From: an uncultured Lachnospiraceae bacterium
GTDB lineage: Bacteria; Bacillota; Clostridia; Lachnospirales; Lachnospiraceae
Assembly: GCA_947632555.1 (NCBI GenBank)
Contig: CANRPU010000002.1
Coordinates: 124,001 to 188,000 of the forward strand
Direction of reading: 5' to 3'
DNA: 64,000 nucleotides
A model generated the notes under the pieces. That model was not told where the DNA came from. It saw only the letters and a program-made list of their open reading frames with translations, and ran no database searches. Shown in pieces: positions 62,076-64,000 of the stretch; position 1 is the stretch's first letter, and the number at the start of each line of letters is the position of its first letter. The position numbers were made by a program, and so were the translations under genes.

Positions 62076-62594
62076 TTGAAAAGAAAACTGGTAACCGCCA
62101 TTTTAATATTTTTCTGTTTTCTGCTGCAGAGTACGGTTTTTCAGAGCCTTGCCTTTAACGGGATATCTCCCAACCTGCTGATCGTGCTCACGGCGGCCTG
62201 CGGTTTTATGCGGGGGGAGAAGGAAGGGCTGGTAATAGGGTTCTTCTGCGGACTGATCTGTGATATTTTCTATGGGGACGTGATCGGTTTTTACGCGCTG
62301 ATAACCATGTATATCGGATATCTGAACGGGAAATTTTCCGGCGTGTTTTATCCGGAGGACATTAAACTGCCCATGGGATTGATCATCGTCAGCGATCTGT
62401 CCTACGGACTGATCTGCTACATATTTTTGTTCCTGCTGCGCGGAAAACTGAATTTTCCCTTTTACTTTTTGCACATTATACTGCCGGAAATGGTGTATAC
62501 CACGGTGATAACGCTTTTTCTGTATCCGCTCATCCTGCGGATAGACACAAGGCTGGAAAAAGCGGAAAAAAGAGGAGCGCAGAAATTTGTTTGA
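62076..62594 (+). CDS. mreD: Rod-shape determining protein MreD
   Basis: 172 residues with about five membrane helices and the MreD pattern GFFCGLICDIFYGDVIGFYAL. TTG start at 62076 supported by GGAAGGGA six bases upstream. The 3' end overlaps the next gene by 8 bases. Confidence 0.93.
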   Translation: MKRKLVTAILIFFCFLLQSTVFQSLAFNGISPNLLIVLTAACGFMRGEKEGLVIGFFCGLICDIFYGDVIGFYALITMYIGYLNGKFSGVFYPEDIKLPMGLIIVSDLSYGLICYIFLFLLRGKLNFPFYFLHIILPEMVYTTVITLFLYPLILRIDTRLEKAEKRGAQKFV

Positions 62595-64000
62595 GAGATG
62601 GAAGGAACGTCTGATCCACATATTGACCAGCCGGCTGACGGTGATGGTGCTGGTAGCCGTGCTGCTGAGCGGTCTGCTGATCTACAGGCTGTTTACTCTG
62701 CAGATCGTGCACGGGGAGCAGTATCTGGAGGATTTTATCCTGCAGAGCAAGAAAACCAGAGAGATCCAGGCCACAAGAGGAAATATTTACGACCGGTACG
62801 GAGCGCTGCTGGCGTACAACGAGCTGGCCTATTCCGTCAAGATAGAAGATGTGTATGAAACGGGCAGAAACAAAAACCAGCTGCTGAACGAAAATATTTT
62901 CAAACTGATCCGTCTGATAGAGAAAAACGGTGACAGCGTCATTACGGATTTCGGCATTGTGCTGGATGAAAACGGCGAATATGCCTTCAACGCTTCCGAC
63001 GATACCCGCAGGCTGCGTTTTCTGGCCGATGTTTACGGAGAGAGCTATATATCGGACCTGTCGCTGGAACAGCAGACCGCCACGCCGGATGAGGTGATGG
63101 CCTATCTGGGAGAGCGCTACGCCATAGGGGATTATGAGGACCCGGAGGATTCCAAAAGCGATTTTATCGCGGGACGCGGATATTCCAAAGAAGATTTCCT
63201 GAAAATGGTGACGATCCGATACGCCATGGGGCTGACTTCCTTCCAAAAATACATAGGCACCACGGTAGCCAAGGACATCAGTGAGGAAACCAGGGCCGTT
63301 ATCATGGAAAATATGGCGGATCTGGACGGCGTGAGCATAGAGGAGGATCCGGTCAGAAGATATAACGACAGTGTATATTTTTCCCAGATCATCGGATATA
63401 CCGCCCGCATTTCCCCGGACGAGCTGGAAAGCCTGAACGCGCGGGATCTGGAAGAAGGCGGGGACGGCAGCCGCTACTCCCTGAACGACGTGGTGGGCAG
63501 GACGGGCATAGAGGCCTATATGGAAACCACCCTGCAGGGCACCAAGGGGATCGAAACCGTATATGTGAACGTTACGGGAAAAGTGATCAGCATAGACGAG
63601 GACGAATCCAGGGAACCCGTGGCCGGCAACGATGTCTATCTGACCATAGACAGAGATCTGCAGATAGCCACGTACCATATCCTGGAGCAGAAGATAGCCG
63701 GGATCCTGCTGGAAAAGATCCGCAACACCAAGGAATATACGGGACACAGCAATTCCAGCAGCGAGTTATATATTCCCATTTACGATGTTTATTTCGCTCT
63801 TTTTGACAATAGTGTCATTGACCTGAACCATATGTCCGCGGAGGACGCCGGAGAATATGAAAGCCTGGTATACCAGAAATATCTGGAATACAAGGATACC
63901 GTATACGCCAGACTGCGGCAGGAACTGACGGAAACCAAGACGCCGTATAATAAGCTGGACGCCGAATATCAGGTATATGAGAGCAATATCGTGGAATATC
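62587..64000 (+). CDS. mrdA: Class B penicillin-binding protein (PBP2/MrdA type), 3' end outside window
   Basis: 471 codons are visible and the frame is open to the end. Residues about 10-35 form the membrane anchor (LTVMVLVAVLLSGLLIYRLF). ATRGNIYDRYGALLAYNE is the classical PBP2 N-terminal motif; SQIIGYTARIS and GRTGIEAYMETTLQG belong to the dimerization domain. VYLTIDRDLQIATYHILEQK opens the transpeptidase domain (near residue 350). A long hydrophilic insert follows before the active-site SxxK, which lies beyond the window. It makes side-wall peptidoglycan cross-links with MreBCD. TTG 62587 has AGGAG nine bases upstream and overlaps mreD by eight bases. A start further in is unlikely given the anchor. 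Confidence 0.9.
   Translation, partial: MFERWKERLIHILTSRLTVMVLVAVLLSGLLIYRLFTLQIVHGEQYLEDFILQSKKTREIQATRGNIYDRYGALLAYNELAYSVKIEDVYETGRNKNQLLNENIFKLIRLIEKNGDSVITDFGIVLDENGEYAFNASDDTRRLRFLADVYGESYISDLSLEQQTATPDEVMAYLGERYAIGDYEDPEDSKSDFIAGRGYSKEDFLKMVTIRYAMGLTSFQKYIGTTVAKDISEETRAVIMENMADLDGVSIEEDPVRRYNDSVYFSQIIGYTARISPDELESLNARDLEEGGDGSRYSLNDVVGRTGIEAYMETTLQGTKGIETVYVNVTGKVISIDEDESREPVAGNDVYLTIDRDLQIATYHILEQKIAGILLEKIRNTKEYTGHSNSSSELYIPIYDVYFALFDNSVIDLNHMSAEDAGEYESLVYQKYLEYKDTVYARLRQELTETKTPYNKLDAEYQVYESNIVEY

Noticed and set aside
1..64000. CRISPR arrays, insertion sequences, tRNA or rRNA genes, prophage
   Set aside because: I saw no regularly spaced repeats, transposase or integrase-like proteins, or structural RNA sequences anywhere in the window.

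Overview
The window reads as chromosomal core DNA of a spore-forming, anaerobic Gram-positive bacterium, most likely a Lachnospiraceae (Clostridia) member. Signs of this are yqfC/yqfD sporulation genes beside phoH-ybeY, the redox repressor Rex, an NfnAB-type ferredoxin:NADP reductase pair, a Re-type citrate synthase candidate with an NADP isocitrate dehydrogenase, BspA-like leucine-rich surface proteins with SPxTG sorting signals, and roughly 50% or slightly higher G+C with strong purine-rich ribosome sites. Nearly all genes lie on the + strand; only two isolated genes (an ABC-F ATPase and a large membrane protein) are reversed. I see no rRNA, tRNA, CRISPR array, insertion sequence, prophage or plasmid feature. 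No stretch longer than 300 bases lacks a gene.

Layout. 1-4.3 kb: two tandem wall-anchored surface proteins (the first cut by the window edge) and a cytoplasmic-type subtilase. 4.3-7.8 kb: a three-gene citrate/2-oxoglutarate operon (Re-citrate synthase candidate, GntR-FCD regulator, isocitrate dehydrogenase) whose promoter contains a perfect 26-bp palindrome. 7.8-11.2 kb: ABC-F ATPase, divergent from rex and a coiled-coil gene. 11.2-16.4 kb: NAD(P)HX repair enzyme, alanine racemase, a lone MazF-type ribonuclease, YebC and an O-acetylhomoserine sulfhydrylase. 16.4-19.3 kb: a glycosyltransferase with a polytopic membrane partner. 19.3-25.4 kb: TepA-like protease, FtsK/SpoIIIE, formate-THF ligase and FolD. 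25.4-31.5 kb: two zinc-ribbon membrane proteins around NfnAB and a small Dabb protein, then RlmH and Lgt. 31.5-36.6 kb: an ABC exporter with a long extracellular coiled coil and a pyrimidine-nucleoside phosphorylase. 36.6-42.4 kb: yqfC-yqfD-phoH-(degenerate PgpH homologue)-ybeY-flippase. 42.5-50.3 kb: a possible BofC-like protein, two flavoproteins, proB, 5-formyl-THF cyclo-ligase, proA, miaB. 50.3-59.1 kb: a reversed membrane protein set between miaB and mutS, then mutS-mutL-miaA-ynbB. 59.1-64 kb: DUF4321, radC, mreB-mreC-mreD and the start of a class B penicillin-binding protein that runs off the end.

How the genes fit together. One-carbon folate enzymes (Fhs, FolD, 5-formyl-THF cyclo-ligase), the citrate-to-2-oxoglutarate branch, proB/proA and NfnAB form a biosynthetic and NADPH-supply set for a fermentative organism with an incomplete TCA cycle. 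The mre/PBP2 cluster, Alr, the flippase, Lgt and the glycosyltransferase serve the envelope. MutS/MutL, RadC, MiaA/MiaB, RlmH, YbeY and YebC are housekeeping genes for DNA, RNA and translation.

The most unusual points are: (i) the palindrome over the -10 of the citrate operon; (ii) a shortened PgpH-like membrane protein whose HD dyad has become HR; (iii) a MazF with no antitoxin gene beside it; (iv) a terminator stem that doubles as the Shine-Dalgarno of the next gene; (v) identical 20-nt leaders before the two NfnAB subunit genes. I found no clearly new multi-gene defence or mobile system here.
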